From the NCBI GenBank assembly GCA_022577435.1, contig JAKOON010000117.1:208501-272500 (forward strand): a stretch of DNA of 64,000 nt, in the 5' to 3' direction. The notes under the pieces are model-generated. The model did no database searches and was not told where the DNA came from. It worked only from the letters and a program-made list of their open reading frames with translations. The translations under genes and the position numbers were made by a program. Origin of the DNA: Embiotoca jacksoni. Lineage: Eukaryota; Chordata; Actinopteri; Embiotocidae. Positions 33,591 to 46,500 of this stretch are shown in pieces (position 1 is the stretch's first letter; every line of letters starts with the position of its first letter).

Positions 33591-33910
33591 GCTCCGGCAC
33601 TAAAGCTTTGTGCTAATTTCTTAATTCCCCACTCAGTGATTATGAAGCTTAATCTCAGCAGTAACATCAGATAATGGAACGTGTGCAGTAATAACGAAGA
33701 GAGCCGGCGTTCACACGTACTCACGGAGGCCGAGGCCTCCGGAGCAGATGTGATGCCAACACTTCATTTTCAGCCTCTGGTAATGAATGTGAGGGATTAT
33801 GCTTCTATTATGGAACAATTAGCAAAAAATAAAAGATAAACTTGAGGGATGAGAGCCTGTAATAACGTTCACCCCACGGCTAATCAAACACTCGAGGGAC
33901 CGGCAGTCCA
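33591..33910. promoter_or_regulatory. Candidate conserved non-coding element
   Basis: Unique, non-repetitive sequence rich in homeodomain-like words (CTAATTTCTTAATTCC, GATTATGAAGCTTAATC, GGTAATGAATGTGAGGGATT, GAACAATTAGC). There is no open frame. Inference only. Confidence 0.3.
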
Positions 33911-34292
33911 AACGCAGACGGACTCATCTGAAGCTGTTTCATGTCGGGATAAATTTGTGTTTTTTAGAGTCCACTAGAAAGTCTTTAAATTTCTTTCGTT
34001 GGAGTTCGAAGTCGAGTTTTTCTGCATCGTCTGCGTTTTAGTTTCCGTTTTTAAAATCGGTGTTTTCCCTCCTCGGTTTGTCCTCCATCATCGTTTCCTA
34101 CGAAGTGTGCTCAACGTAAGTCAGACGTCAGGAGACTTTTATTAAAGAAGCTAAATAAAACACAAAGACGGGGTTTCCTTCCTGTTAGGAAACATACAGC
34201 AGTTAAACCTGCTGATGGAAATTAATATGAATTAAAAAATCAGTCTATTATCTGAGAGCTCCTGCAGTTACTTTTAACGTCACCAACAGACC

Positions 34293-34294
<2 letters not shown>

Positions 34295-34346
<52 letters not shown>

Positions 34347-34347
34347 T

Positions 34348-34398
<51 letters not shown>

Positions 34399-34399
34399 T

Positions 34400-34446
<47 letters not shown>

Positions 34447-34447
34447 T

Positions 34448-34510
<63 letters not shown>
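34295..34510 (+). repeat. (GT)n tract with periodic TGTCTGAG interruptions
   Basis: Three CTGAG interruptions (near 34345, 34398, 34446) split the tract, so the repeat has itself been duplicated in blocks of about 50 bp. Confidence 0.95.
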
Positions 34511-34512
<2 letters not shown>

Positions 34513-34614
34513 CATCCGTCCACCTACAGATGGTCGGAGTCTCGCTCGTCTGTCGCGCTGTGATTGGCTGCTTCACTGCTGCTGCTGGAAGCTTCTGCAC
34601 TGAACCTGACAGAC

Positions 34615-34616
<2 letters not shown>

Positions 34617-34679
<63 letters not shown>
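34617..34679 (+). repeat. (CA)n tract
   Basis: About 31 CA units, 107 bp after the (GT)n tract and complementary to it. Confidence 0.95.
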
Positions 34680-34681
<2 letters not shown>

Positions 34682-37380
34682 ACCGTATAGCATCTATACG
34701 GGAGGATCAGTATAATACCAGCGACGGTATGGTTTGAACGGCATACGGAGCTGCGCGGCTTTGTAATATAGAATCAATAAAAAAATGACTTCAGTACCAA
34801 ATTACCAACAAAAATGTTTATATTAAATTTTTATTTTTTTGCTAAAATGTATTCAAACTTGAATTTTATTAGTTAATTTAAGTGAAGAGTCGAAAGGAGG
34901 AAACAAAACTGATTATAAATTTAAAAAGGTGCAAAAAAAAACGTTAAACCAAAAATCAGTCGTAAACAAATCTAAAACTAGTCTGAAACCACTTCTGAAA
35001 CCAGTTTAAACTGAGTCCAGTTTCACTGCAAAACCAACGGATAGTTTGGTTCCTATAAATTTAGAAAGTGAAGTGGAGAGCTCTTTATTACAAATAAATA
35101 AAAATTATTTAAAGCAGCCAAATCTCCCGTTTAGAGAAACTGAAATGTTTCAGGTATTAATCCAAACAACTGAATATATAAATAAATAATTTGTATTGGC
35201 CGTTGGGTCATTAAATCTGTTATAAAGAAAAACAATTCTTCAAATTTACGATTACTTTTGCGTTTTGATATTTGAAGGACATTTTGCTCAATAAATGTCT
35301 GATCAGAGTTTCCATTGTAACACAGAGTGTGATTCAGTGAGTGACCACCGGGGGGCGCCGTGCTGTTTGTTATCGGCTGCAGCAGTTACACTTCGGTTCA
35401 TCACAAACACATCTGATGTTTAAGGACCGGAAACTAATTGAAAATGTAAATTTTTCACCTCAGAAAATAAAACATCTACTAGATACTGCATCAGTATTAT
35501 TCTGTAAATTCTTCAAAATGTTGCAGGAAAGTTTTCAGAGTTTGGTTCCTCTCGACACTTTAATGCCGAATAAAACTAGTCAAAATAATATCAAAAATGT
35601 TTTTTAAAAAGTTTCACAACTTTGTTCCCACAACATTCAACAATAAAACCAAATGTTAAAACAATTAAAACACAATTATATCTGAGCAGATTATGATTTT
35701 AAAGATACGGTCTCTTATATTGACCAGTAGAAGTTTCCATATATCAGCATTCATGTTACACTTTATAATAAACAAATAAATCTGAAAGTAGGAGTTATTA
35801 TGTACATTATTAGAATTGATTTTCAAGCTTAACTAAGAATTTGTCAAACACAAATCTTAATTAATAAATAAATAAGAGCAAGAAGGTGCAGCTGAAGACG
35901 CATTTATTCGCCACTTCGTATTTTCAATATTCAAAATAAATATTCAATATTTATGGTCATTTCTTTAAACATCATTAATAATTGATTGATTGACAGTTGT
36001 ATTTCGTCCATAAACTCGGCTCTTTGACGGACACGGTTTGGTACGGTGTTTAATATAACTTTATGAGCAGCTGTAGATCATGTGAGCACTTTTATTGTGT
36101 TATTTTTTGATGTACGAACGGTAACCGAGCAGCAGCTCCACGTCGGTGCCGTTCCCTCCTATAAAGCCGGTGTCTCTGGCCGGCGGCGGAGTTATGGCAT
36201 TTTTGGCATAGCTGCGCTGCAGGTGAAAACACGTCGCTGTGAAACACAGTTTAGCTTAATGGTTCCCCTCCTGCAGCAATTTGTCCTCCACAACAACACA
36301 TAAATTACCGTTTAGACGACTGTAGGCCGGCGGCGCTCGCAGACGCTGAGTGACAGCTCGGGCGCTACTCAAACTGATGTCTGGAGACCCCCGGGGGGCC
36401 TCGGGGGGGCTTCCAGGGAGTCCCCGTTTACAGTTCAGCTTTGATTTACAACAATTTTACACAATTATAGCCTGAGAGAGACTTCACTCAGATCCGTCCG
36501 GCTGCTGTCTGATCACGTCCGTTAGCTAGCGGTGGAAATGTTCACGTGAGTACGACTGACCGACGACGTCTCCGAAAGGAGAAAAACTAAAAAACTTTCA
36601 GCCCAGTTTAATGAACTATTGATCAGTGACAGAGCAAATCAAAAGAATACTGAGCAAACATCTGTGTTGCAGTAATATGTTTGACCACTAGGGGCAAAGA
36701 GATTGCTGTATGTCTGCGGTGAGTCAAATCCAGGTTGTTTGTTAGCGTTTAAACATAACTGGTTCAAACATACGAACCAAATCCAGACCACGTCATCGCC
36801 CAGCTTTTAGAAACACCTGTTTCAGTTTGGGCCCCAGTGGACGACTGCAGTACTGCAGCCATAAAATGACCTCAAAAAGACGCAAAATGATCAGAAAGTG
36901 ACTAAACTCTTCACATGTTTCATTTAAATAACTTCCAACAAGTCGGAAAATACCGATTTTTAACTTTAAAAAAAGAGCAAACTCATCACGACCCCTCAGA
37001 TTCACCTGGCGACCCTCTACAGGGGCCCGACCCACAGATTGGCTGCAGAACCACTTCTTTCCCTTGTGATACTGAGTATTTTGTACTTGTACTGCAGTAT
37101 TGCGTACATCCTTGAACAGATTCCTGCCGTCAGGTCTCTTCGTGTCTTTTAACGGTGAAGAATCAACAACGTGTTCATTAGTGTCGGAGCCAGAAACGAT
37201 CTGTCACTCATCATCGCCGGGGGAAACGCAGGAAGCTTTTTGTTGTTTTTAAACTGCTGACACTCAACATCTAGGACAACGTAGCGTCTTCACGTCTTCA
37301 CGTCAGTCCCTCGGAGGGAACGTCGTCCGACCGAGTCGGAGCTCATGAATGTTTTATTGTACGAGGAAAACTAACGAAGC
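34680..37380. other. Intergenic DNA with scattered candidate sites
   Basis: 34.7-36.0 kb is AT-rich with nothing recognised except a CTCF-like CCACCGGGGGGCGCCG at 35345-35360. 36300-36560 is GC-richer and unique (TGAGTGACAGCTCGGGCG, ATTTACAACAATTTTACAC) and could be regulatory. A further CTCF-like CCACTAGGGGCAAAG lies near 36685-36699. Confidence 0.4.
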
Positions 37381-37387
37381 TGTTATT

Positions 37388-38480
37388 AACCTCTTCGTCC
37401 TCCTCTTTGTCCTCCTTTTCGTCCTCCTCTTTGTCCTCCTTTTCGTCCTCCTCTTCATCCTCCTTTTCGTCCTCCTCTTCGTCCTCCTTTTCATCCTCCT
37501 TTTCGTTCTCCTCTTCGTCCTCCTTTTCGTCCTCCTCTTTATCCTCCTCTTCGTCCTCCTTCTCGTCCTCCTTTTCGTCCTCCTCTTTATCCTCCTTCTC
37601 GTCCTCCTCTTCGTCCTCCTTTTCGTCCTCCTCTTTACCGTCCTTCTCATCCTCCTTCTCGTCCTCCTTTTCGTCCTCCTCTTTATCCTCCTTTTCGTTC
37701 TCCTCTTCGTCCTCCTTCTCGTCCTCCTTTTCGTCCTCTTCTTTATCCTCCTTTTCGTCCTCCTCTTCGTCCTCCTTCTCGTCCTCTTTTTCGTCCTCCT
37801 CTTTATCCTCCTCTTCATCCTCCTTTTCGTCCTCCTCTTCGTCCTCCTTTTCGTCCTCCTTTTCGTCCTCCTTCTCGTCCTCCTCTTCGTCCTCCTTCTC
37901 GTCCTCCTTTTCGTCCTCCTCTTCGTCCTCCTTCTCGTCCTCCTTTTCGTCCTCCTCTTTATCCTCCTTTTCGTCCTCCTCTTCGTCCTCCTTTTCGTCC
38001 TCCTCTTTACCGTCCTTCTCGTCCTCCTTTTCGTCCTCCTCTTTATCCTCCTTTTCGTCCTCCTCTTCGTCCTCCTTCTCGTCCTCCTTTTCGTCCTCCT
38101 TTTCGTCCTCCTCTTCGTCCTCCTTCTCGTCCTCTTTTTCGTCCTCCTCTTTATCCTCCTCTTCATCCTCCTTTTCGTCCTCCTTTTCGTCCTCCTCTTT
38201 ATCCTCCTTTTCGTCCTCCTCTTCATCCTCCTTTTCGTCCTCCTTTTCGTCCTCCTCTTTATCCTCCTTTTCATCCTCCTTTTCGTCCTCCTCTTCGTCC
38301 TCCTTTTCGTCCTCCTTTTCGTCCTCCTCTTCGTCCTCCTCTTCGTCCTCCTTTTCGTCCTCCTTTTCGTCCTCCTCTTCGTTCTCCTTCTCGTCCTCCT
38401 TTTCGTCCTCCTTTTCGTCCTCCTTCTCGTCCTCCTTTTCGTCCTCCTCTTTGTCCTCCTTTTCGTCCTCCTCTCCATCT
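37388..38480 (+). repeat. 12-bp pyrimidine-rich array (TTCGTCCTCCTT), about 90 copies
   Basis: Nearly pure C/T with one G per unit on the plus strand. Because 12 is a multiple of 3 and no frame contains a stop, three frames stay open for 370-390 codons (FVLL, SSFS and, on the minus strand, KRRT repeats). None has other coding evidence. Confidence 0.97.
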
Positions 38481-38617
38481 TCAGGTCTCTTCAGTCGTCC
38501 CTCCAGAGAGACTGAACTTCTTTAAGTTCAGGCAGGTTCCCGACTGTCCAACCAGAGATGCGACTCGATTATAAAGTGACACCTTCGTATATTCATGTGA
38601 AACATTCTGCTCGGGGG

Positions 38618-38649
38618 GACGGACGGACGGACGGACGGACGGGGGGGAC
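38618..38649 (+). repeat. (GGAC)n with G run
   Basis: GGGGGGAC followed by about five GGAC units and a further G run. Confidence 0.85.
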
Positions 38650-38785
38650 GATGTGTCTCAGCACGACCTCGGCCGTCTCGCCGGCCCTCCGTGGAAATGA
38701 CCTCCACGTCCCGCCGATAAAATCCAACATTTCAATAAGGAGCCGGAGACATGTCGGCAGACATCGAGACCATGAAGACCCGAAG

Positions 38786-41290
38786 GACACGAGACAATGA
38801 GACGATGTTAGAGGATGAGACGATGCTAGAGGATGAGACAATGAGACGATGTTAGAGGATGAGACGATGTTAGAGGACGAGACAATGAGACGATGTTAGA
38901 GGATGAGACGATGTTAGAGGACGAGACGATGTAAGAGGACGAGACAATGAGACGATGTTAGAGGATGAGATGATGTTAGAGGACGAGACGATGTTAGAGG
39001 ACGAGACAATGAGACGATATTAGAGGATGAGACGATGTTAGAGGATGAGATGATGTTAGAGGATGAGACAATGAGATGATGTTAGAGGATGAGACGATGT
39101 TAGAGGATGAGACGATGTTAGAGGATGAGACAATGAGACGATGTCAGAGGATGAGACAATGTTAGAGGATGAGACAATGAGACGATGTCAGAGGATGAGA
39201 CAATGTTAGAGGATGAGACGATGTTAGAGGATGAGATGATGTTAGAGGACGAGACAATGAGACGATGTTAGAGGATGAGACAATGAGACGATGTTAGAGG
39301 ACGAGACAATGAGACGATGTTAGAGGACGAGACGATGTTAGAGGATGAGACAATGAGACGATGTCAGAGGATGAGACGATGTTAGAGGATCAGATGATGT
39401 TAGAGGACAAGACAATGAGACGATGTTAGAGGATGAGACAATGAGACGATGTTAGAGGACGAGATGATGTTAGAGGATGAGACAATGAGACGATGTTAGA
39501 GGACGAGACAATGAGACGATGTTAGAGGATGAGACGATGTTAGAGGACGAGACAATGAGACGATGTTAGAGGATGAGACGATGTTAGAGGATGAGATGAT
39601 GTTAGAGGACGAGACGATGTTAGAGGACGAGACAATGAGACGATGTTAGAGGATGAGACGATGTTAGAGGATGAGATGATGTTAGAGGACGAGACGATGT
39701 TAGAGGACGAGACAATGAGACGATGTTAGAGGATGAGACGATGTTAGAGGATGAGATGATGTTAGAGGATGAGACGATGTTAGAGGACGAGACAATGAGA
39801 CGATGTTAGAGGATGAGACGATGTTAGAGGATAAGACAATGAGACGATGTTAGAGGATGAGACGATGTTAGAGGATGAGACGATGTTAGAGGATAAGACA
39901 ATGAGACGATGTTAGAGGATGAGACGATGTTAGAGGATAAGACAATGAGACGATGTTAGAGGATGAGACGATGTTAGAGGACGAGACAATGAGACGATGT
40001 TAGAGGATGAGACGATGTTAGAGGATAAGACGATGTTAGAGGATGAGACGATGTTAGAGGATGAGATGATGTTAGAGGATGAGACGATGTTAGAGGATGA
40101 GACGATGTTAGAGGATAAGACAATGAGACGATGTTAGAGGATGAGACGATGTTAGAGGATGAGACGATGTTAGAGGATGAGACGATGTTAGAGGACGAGA
40201 CGATGTTAGAGGACGAGACAATGAGACGATGTTAGAGGATGAGACGATGTTAGAGGATGAGACGATGTTAGAGGATAAGACAATGAGACGATGTTAGAGG
40301 ATGAGACGATGTTAGAGGATAAGACAATGAGACGATGTTAGAGGATGAGACGATGTTAGAGGACGAGACAATGAGACGATGTTAGAGGATGAGACGATGT
40401 TAGAGGATGAGACGATGTTAGAGGATAAGACGATGTTAGAGGATGAGACGATGTTAGAGGATGAGACGATGTTAGAGGATAAGACAATGAGACGATGTTA
40501 GAGGATGAGACGATGTTAGAGGATGAGACGATGTTAGAGGATAAGACGATGTTAGAGGATGAGACGATGTTAGAGGATGAGACGATGTTAGAGGATAAGA
40601 CAATGAGACGATGTTAGAGGATGAGACGATGTTAGAGGATGAGACGATGTTAGAGGATGAGACGATGTTAGAGGACGAGACGATGTTAGAGGATGAGACA
40701 ATGAGACGATGTTAGAGGATGAGACGATGTTAGAGGATGAGACGATGTTAGAGGACGAGACAATGAGACGATGTTAGAGGATGAGACGATGTTAGAGGAT
40801 GAGATGATGTTAGAGGATGAGACGATGTTAGAGGATGAGACGATGTTAGAGGATAAGACAATGAGACGATGTTAGAGGATGAGACGATGTTAGAGGACGA
40901 GACAATGAGACGATGTTAGAGGATGAGATGATGTTAGAGGACGAGACGATGTTAGAGGATGAGACAATGAGACAATGTTAGAGGACGAGACAATTTAGAG
41001 GATGAGACGATGTTAGAGGTTGAGACGATGTTAGAGGACGAGACAATGTTAGAGGATGAGACAATGTTAGAGGACGAGACAATGAGACAATGTTAGAGGA
41101 CGAAACAATGAGACAATGTTAGAGGACGAGACGATGTTAGAGGATGAGACAATGAGACAATGTTAGAGGATGAGACGATGTTAGAGGACGAGACAATGAG
41201 ACAATGTTGGAGGACGAAACAATGAGACAATGTTAGAGGACGAGACGATGTTAGAGGATGAGACGATGTTAGAGGACGAGACAATGAGAC
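38786..41290 (+). repeat. 18/26-bp composite minisatellite, about 2.5 kb
   Basis: The base unit is GATGAGACGATGTTAGAG (18 bp) with variants GACGAG, GATAAG and GATGAT. An 8-bp GAGACAAT module is inserted before many units, giving 26-bp versions. The module occurs in a semi-regular pattern through the array. The last 300 bp are more diverged. Confidence 0.96.
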
Positions 41291-41589
41291 ACTTTTTTCA
41301 GTTCATCTTTTTGTGTTAAAATGCTCAAATAAATAGTTCAAAATCAGTTGTACTTCTTCAGGCTAGAGTTTTTATTCGTAAAATTATTTGGTATTTCTTT
41401 TGACCGTTACTGACGCCAATTTTGTCTTCGTACACTGTGACCGTGGAGTTGCGTGAAGACTTCGTATTTCTCCGGTTTCCTCGTAATCTCTCTATTTTTG
41501 CCACGTTATACTCGGGATGTGTTCAAAGAAAAACTACTGTTCGAAATTCGCTCTGAACTATTTGATTTTTCTTTGAATATTTGCGTTAC

Positions 41590-41775
41590 GGGAGCCTGAG
41601 TTATTAATGGTTTTATTTGAGTTATTAATGGTTTTATTTGAGTTATTAATGGTTTTATTTGAGTTATTAATGGTTTGATTTGAGTTATTAATGGTTTGAT
41701 TTGAGTTATTAATGGTTTTATTTGAGTTATTAATGGTTTTATTTGAGTTATTAATGGTTTTATTTGAGTTATTGA
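41590..41775 (+). repeat. 21-bp tandem repeat, about 9 copies
   Basis: GAGTTATTAATGGTTTTATTT repeated, with a TTTGATTT variant in two adjacent copies. Confidence 0.95.
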
Positions 41776-41918
41776 TCCGTGATGGTCTCAGGTGTTGCTG
41801 ATCTTAAAGCCGTCCCGTCAGCGTTCCTCTTTGATGTTCTGATCTTACCTGCTGGACGAGCTCACAGGATGTTTATCCCCCAGCTCAGTGTTGACAGGTG
41901 TGGAGGAGGGGGGTGCTC

Positions 41919-41920
<2 letters not shown>

Positions 41921-41968
<48 letters not shown>
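41921..41968 (+). repeat. (GT)n tract
   Basis: About 23 GT units followed by CCAGGTGAG. A C13 run lies nearby at about 42017-42030. Confidence 0.95.
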
Positions 41969-42489
41969 AGGTGAGTCGTCCTCCATGCCCCTGGGCTCTT
42001 CCTGTAGTAGCGTATGCCCCCCCCCCCCCCCGCCTTAACAGCTCCCCAGTGAAGACCATTAGCTGCTAAACGCTCGCCGCTGTTTATTTACCCGCCGTCG
42101 TGTTTCTTTCTGTCGTCATACGTGTTTTTCTCGTGTAGCAGCGAGGAACGTCCGGAGAGTCTGAACACGAACAAAAAGAAAAGGCATGTTCACTGATGTG
42201 GAGACAAAGACGGCGACACCGTAAACAGACATCAGCTTCTTTTTTCTTCTTGTTGTAGTTCCTGTTTTCAAAAAACAAGTAAAAAGATGTTTACAAGCTG
42301 AAATTGAGATACAAAGACTTAAACCAAACAAAAGTATGTAGATGTATGTGCAAGATTAGATTCATATGATCAGAACAAAATCATCAATGGAAGCTTTTAA
42401 AAATGTTTTGACAATGCACAACATTTTTTATTCAAGCTTAATTTAATTTGAACTTCTTTAACCTTGAACAGTCGAACTTTAGGATCTTA

Positions 42490-42645
42490 AAATGGAACTT
42501 ACTGATAGAACTTTGAAGTTTGGCTTTCTGGAAGAAAATTGTACTTTCTTAATTGTTGTTCTGAATTTGTACCCTCATGGTTGAAATGCACTTATTGTAA
42601 GTCGCTTTGGATAAAAGCGTCAGATAAATGAAATGTAATGTTTAA
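42490..42645 (+). mobile_element. SINE/L2-type 3' tail
   Basis: TGTAAGTCGCTTTGGATAAA followed by AGCGTCAGATAAATG is the 3' tail shared by many teleost SINE/L2-type retroposons. The upstream part is diverged and no tRNA-like A/B boxes were identified, so it is a truncated copy. Confidence 0.65.
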
Positions 42646-42779
42646 CCAAATACTTTAATGTTAAACAGCCAGTCTCCTGTTTGAGTCTTCAGGCTGCTAA
42701 AGAACTGATGTTTCTTATAATGTGACCAAAATAAGAGAGCTGCAGTTTGTTAGTGTACTACTCAGACTGCATATCAAAG

Positions 42780-42900
42780 TATTTGTACTCTCCGGGTCTG
42801 AAAAAAATAAGTGCAGTACCGCTGAGGGCCACAAGGGGCTGTCTCCAATAGACTCCCATTCAAAAAGCATCAACTTATCTCCTTCAGATTGAAACAATAA
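42780..42900. mobile_element. Fragment of the MITE-like element also at 50835-51640
   Basis: Shares GGGTCTGAAAA, a GCAGTACC/GCAATACC block, GGGCCAC.AGGGG, and AGACTCCCATTCAA (the reverse complement of TTGAATGGGAGTCT near 51319). Confidence 0.55.
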
Positions 42901-42904
42901 CGGT

Positions 42905-43200
42905 CAGAATAAAATAAATGGCTGAGCTGAGCTGTGACAATGAAGCGATGGACTCGATAACGTTCGGTGACTGATGATCATTAGCGGAGGCGCTCTGAAC
43001 TTAATTAAATTAAGCAAACTCGAGCCGTTGTTTTTACTTCCCGTCGTCTCTTCCTGGTTTTGAACCTGATCACCTTCACTGTCTGGCGCTCCTCCTCATT
43101 AAATCTCAGCGCGCCATAAATTAAAGGCGTTCCCGCCTGTCATCTTAACTTCCTGCCCGCAGCTGTCTGATGGCCCCGCCCACCTCCAGCACTAAACCTG
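42905..43200. promoter_or_regulatory. Candidate conserved non-coding element
   Basis: Unique sequence with TGATGATCATTAGCGG, CTTAATTAAATTAAGC (partly palindromic) and CGCGCCATAAATTAAAGG. No open frame is present. Confidence 0.3.
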
Positions 43201-43500
43201 GAGGGGGGAGGAAGAGGGGGGTTACGGCTACTTAGGTGGTAATATATCGCCCTGAATACCACAGGTGTCTTCCTAAAGTGGTCTGGATCAGATAAGAGGC
43301 TGACCCCTCCTCCTCCCTTCCCACCTCCCACACTTCACACTTCACACTTCACACTTCAGACTTCAAACTTCCCTCCATCAACCGCTGTCAGCTGATCGTT
43401 TGGTTTTCAGGGCAACAGGCCGGTTATTGATTCGATGATAGAGAAAACTGTGAAAATGATGCATATCGGTGCTGAGTGACATCAGTTAGAGGTCAGAGGT

Positions 43501-46500
43501 TGACGTCGAGATGTGTTGATGACGGCGAGATGTGTTGATGACGTCGAGATGTGTTGATGACGGGGAGATGTGTTGATGACGTCGAGATGTGTTGATGACG
43601 TCGAGATGTGTTGATGACGGTGAGATGTGTTGATGACGTCGAGATGTGTTGATGACGGTGAGATGTGTTGATGACGTCGAGATGTGTTGATGACGTCGAG
43701 ATGTGTTGATGACGGTGAGATGTGTTGATGACGGTGAGATGTGTTGATGACGGTGAGATGTGTTGATGACGTCGAGATGTGTTGATGACGGTGAGATGTG
43801 TTGATGACGGTGAGATGTGTTGATGACGGTGAGATGTGTTGATGACGTCGAGATGTGTTGATGACGGTGAGATGTGTTGATGACGTCGAGATGTGTTGAT
43901 GACGGGGAGATGTGTTGGTGACGGTGAGATGTGTTGATGACGTCGAGATGTGTTGATGACGGTGAGATGTGTTGATGACGTCGAGATGTGTTGATGACGT
44001 CGAGATGTGTTGATGACGGTGAGATGTGTTGATGACGTCGAGATGTGTTGATGACGTCGAGATGTGTTGATGACGTCGAGATGTGTTGATGACGGTGAGA
44101 TGTGTTGATGACGGTGAGATGTGTTGATGACGTCGAGATGTGTTGATGACGTCGAGATGTGTTGATGACGGTGAGATGTGTTGATGACGTCGAGATGTGT
44201 TGATGACGGGGAGATGTGTTGATGACGGGGAGATGTGTTGATGACGTCGAGATGTGTTGATGACGGTGAGATGTGTTGATGACGTCGAGATGTGTTGATG
44301 ACGGTGAGATGTGTTGATGACGTCGAGATGTGTTGATGACGTCGAGATGTGTTGATGACGGTGAGATGTGTTGATGACGGTGAGATGTGTTGATGACGTC
44401 GAGATGTGTTGATGACGTCGAGATGTGTTGATGACGGTGAGATGTGTTGATGACGGTGAGATGTGTTGATGACGTCGAGATGTGTTGATGACGTCGAGAT
44501 GTGTTGATGACGTCGAGATGTGTTGATGACGTCGAGATGTGTTGATGACGGTGAGATGTGTTGATGACGTCGAGATGTGTTGATGACGTCGAGATGTGTT
44601 GATGACGGGGAGATGTGTTGATGACGTCGAGATGTGTTGATGACGGTGAGATGTGTTGATGACGTCGAGATGTGTTGATGACGGTGAGATGTGTTGATGA
44701 CGTCGAGATGTGTTGATGACGTCGAGATGTGTTGATGACGGTGAGATGTGTTGATGACGGTGAGATGTGTTGATGACGTCGAGATGTGTTGATGACGGTG
44801 AGATGTGTTGATGACGTCGAGATGTGTTGATGACGTCGAGATGTGTTGATGACGTCGAGATGTGTTGATGACGTCGAGATGTGTTGATGACGGTGAGATG
44901 TGTTGATGACGGGGAGATGTGTTGATGACGGGGAGATGTGTTGATGACGGGGAGATGTGTTGATGACGTCGAGATGTGTTGATGACGTCGAGATGTGTTG
45001 ATGACGGTGAGATGTGTTGATGACGTCGAGATGTGTTGATGACGTCGAGATGTGTTGATGACGGGGAGATGTGTTGGTGACGGGGAGATGTGTTGGTGAC
45101 GTCGAGATGTGTTGATGACGGTGAGATGTGTTGATGACGTCGAGATGTGTTGATGACGTCGAGATGTGTTGATGACGGTGAGATGTGTTGATGACGTCGA
45201 GATGTGTTGATGACGTCGAGATGTGTTGATGACGGTGAGATGTGTTGATGACGTCGAGATGTGTTGATGACGGGGAGATGTGTTGATGACGGTGAGATGT
45301 GTTGATGACGTCGAGATGTGTTGATGACGGTGAGATGTGTTGATGACGTCGAGATGTGTTGATGACGTCGAGATGTGTTGATGACGGTGAGATGTGTTGA
45401 TGACGTCGAGATGTGTTGATGACGGTGAGATGTGTTGATGACGTCGAGATGTGTTGATGACGGTGAGATGTGTTGATGACGTCGAGATGTGTTGATGACG
45501 TCGAGATGTGTTGATGACGGTGAGATGTGTTGATGACGGTGAGATGTGTTGATGACGTCGAGATGTGTTGATGACGTCGAGATGTGTTGATGACGTCGAG
45601 ATGTGTTGATGACGTCGAGATGTGTTGATGACGTCGAGATGTGTTGATGACGGTGAGATGTGTTGATGACGGGGAGATGTGTTGATGACGGGGAGATGTG
45701 TTGATGACGGGGAGATGTGTTGATGACGTCGAGATGTGTTGATGACGTCGAGATGTGTTGATGACGTCGAGATGTGTTGATGACGGTGAGATGTGTTGAT
45801 GACGTCGAGATGTGTTGATGACGTCGAGATGTGTTGATGACGGTGAGATGTGTTGATGACGGTGAGATGTGTTGATGACGGTGAGATGTGTTGATGACGT
45901 CGAGATGTGTTGATGACGGGGAGATGTGTTGATGACGTCGAGATGTGTTGATGACGGGGAGATGTGTTGATGACGTCGAGATGTGTTGATGACGGTGAGA
46001 TGTGTTGATGACGTCGAGATGTGTTGATGACGGTGAGATGTGTTGATGACGGTGAGATGTGTTGATGACGGTGAGATGTGTTGATGACGTCGAGATGTGT
46101 TGATGACGGTGAGATGTGTTGATGACGTCGAGATGTGTTGATGACGGGGAGATGTGTTGATGACGTCGAGATGTGTTGATGACGGGGAGATGTGTTGATG
46201 ACGTCGAGATGTGTTGATGACGGTGAGATGTGTTGATGACGTCGAGATGTGTTGATGACGGTGAGATGTGTTGATGACGGGGAGATGTGTTGATGACGGG
46301 GAGATGTGTTGATGACGTCGAGATGTGTTGATGACGGGGAGATGTGTTGATGACGGTGAGATGTGTTGATGACGGTGAGATGTGTTGATGACGGGGAGAT
46401 GTGTTGATGACGTCGAGATGTGTTGATGACGGTGAGATGTGTTGATGACGTCGAGATGTGTTGATGACGGTGAGATGTGTTGATGACGGTGAGATGTGTT

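Noticed and set aside
37349..38525. Three overlapping frames of 370-390 codons (FVLL, SSFS, KRRT repeats)
   Set aside because: All come from one 12-bp stop-free array on both strands; mutually exclusive and without domains.
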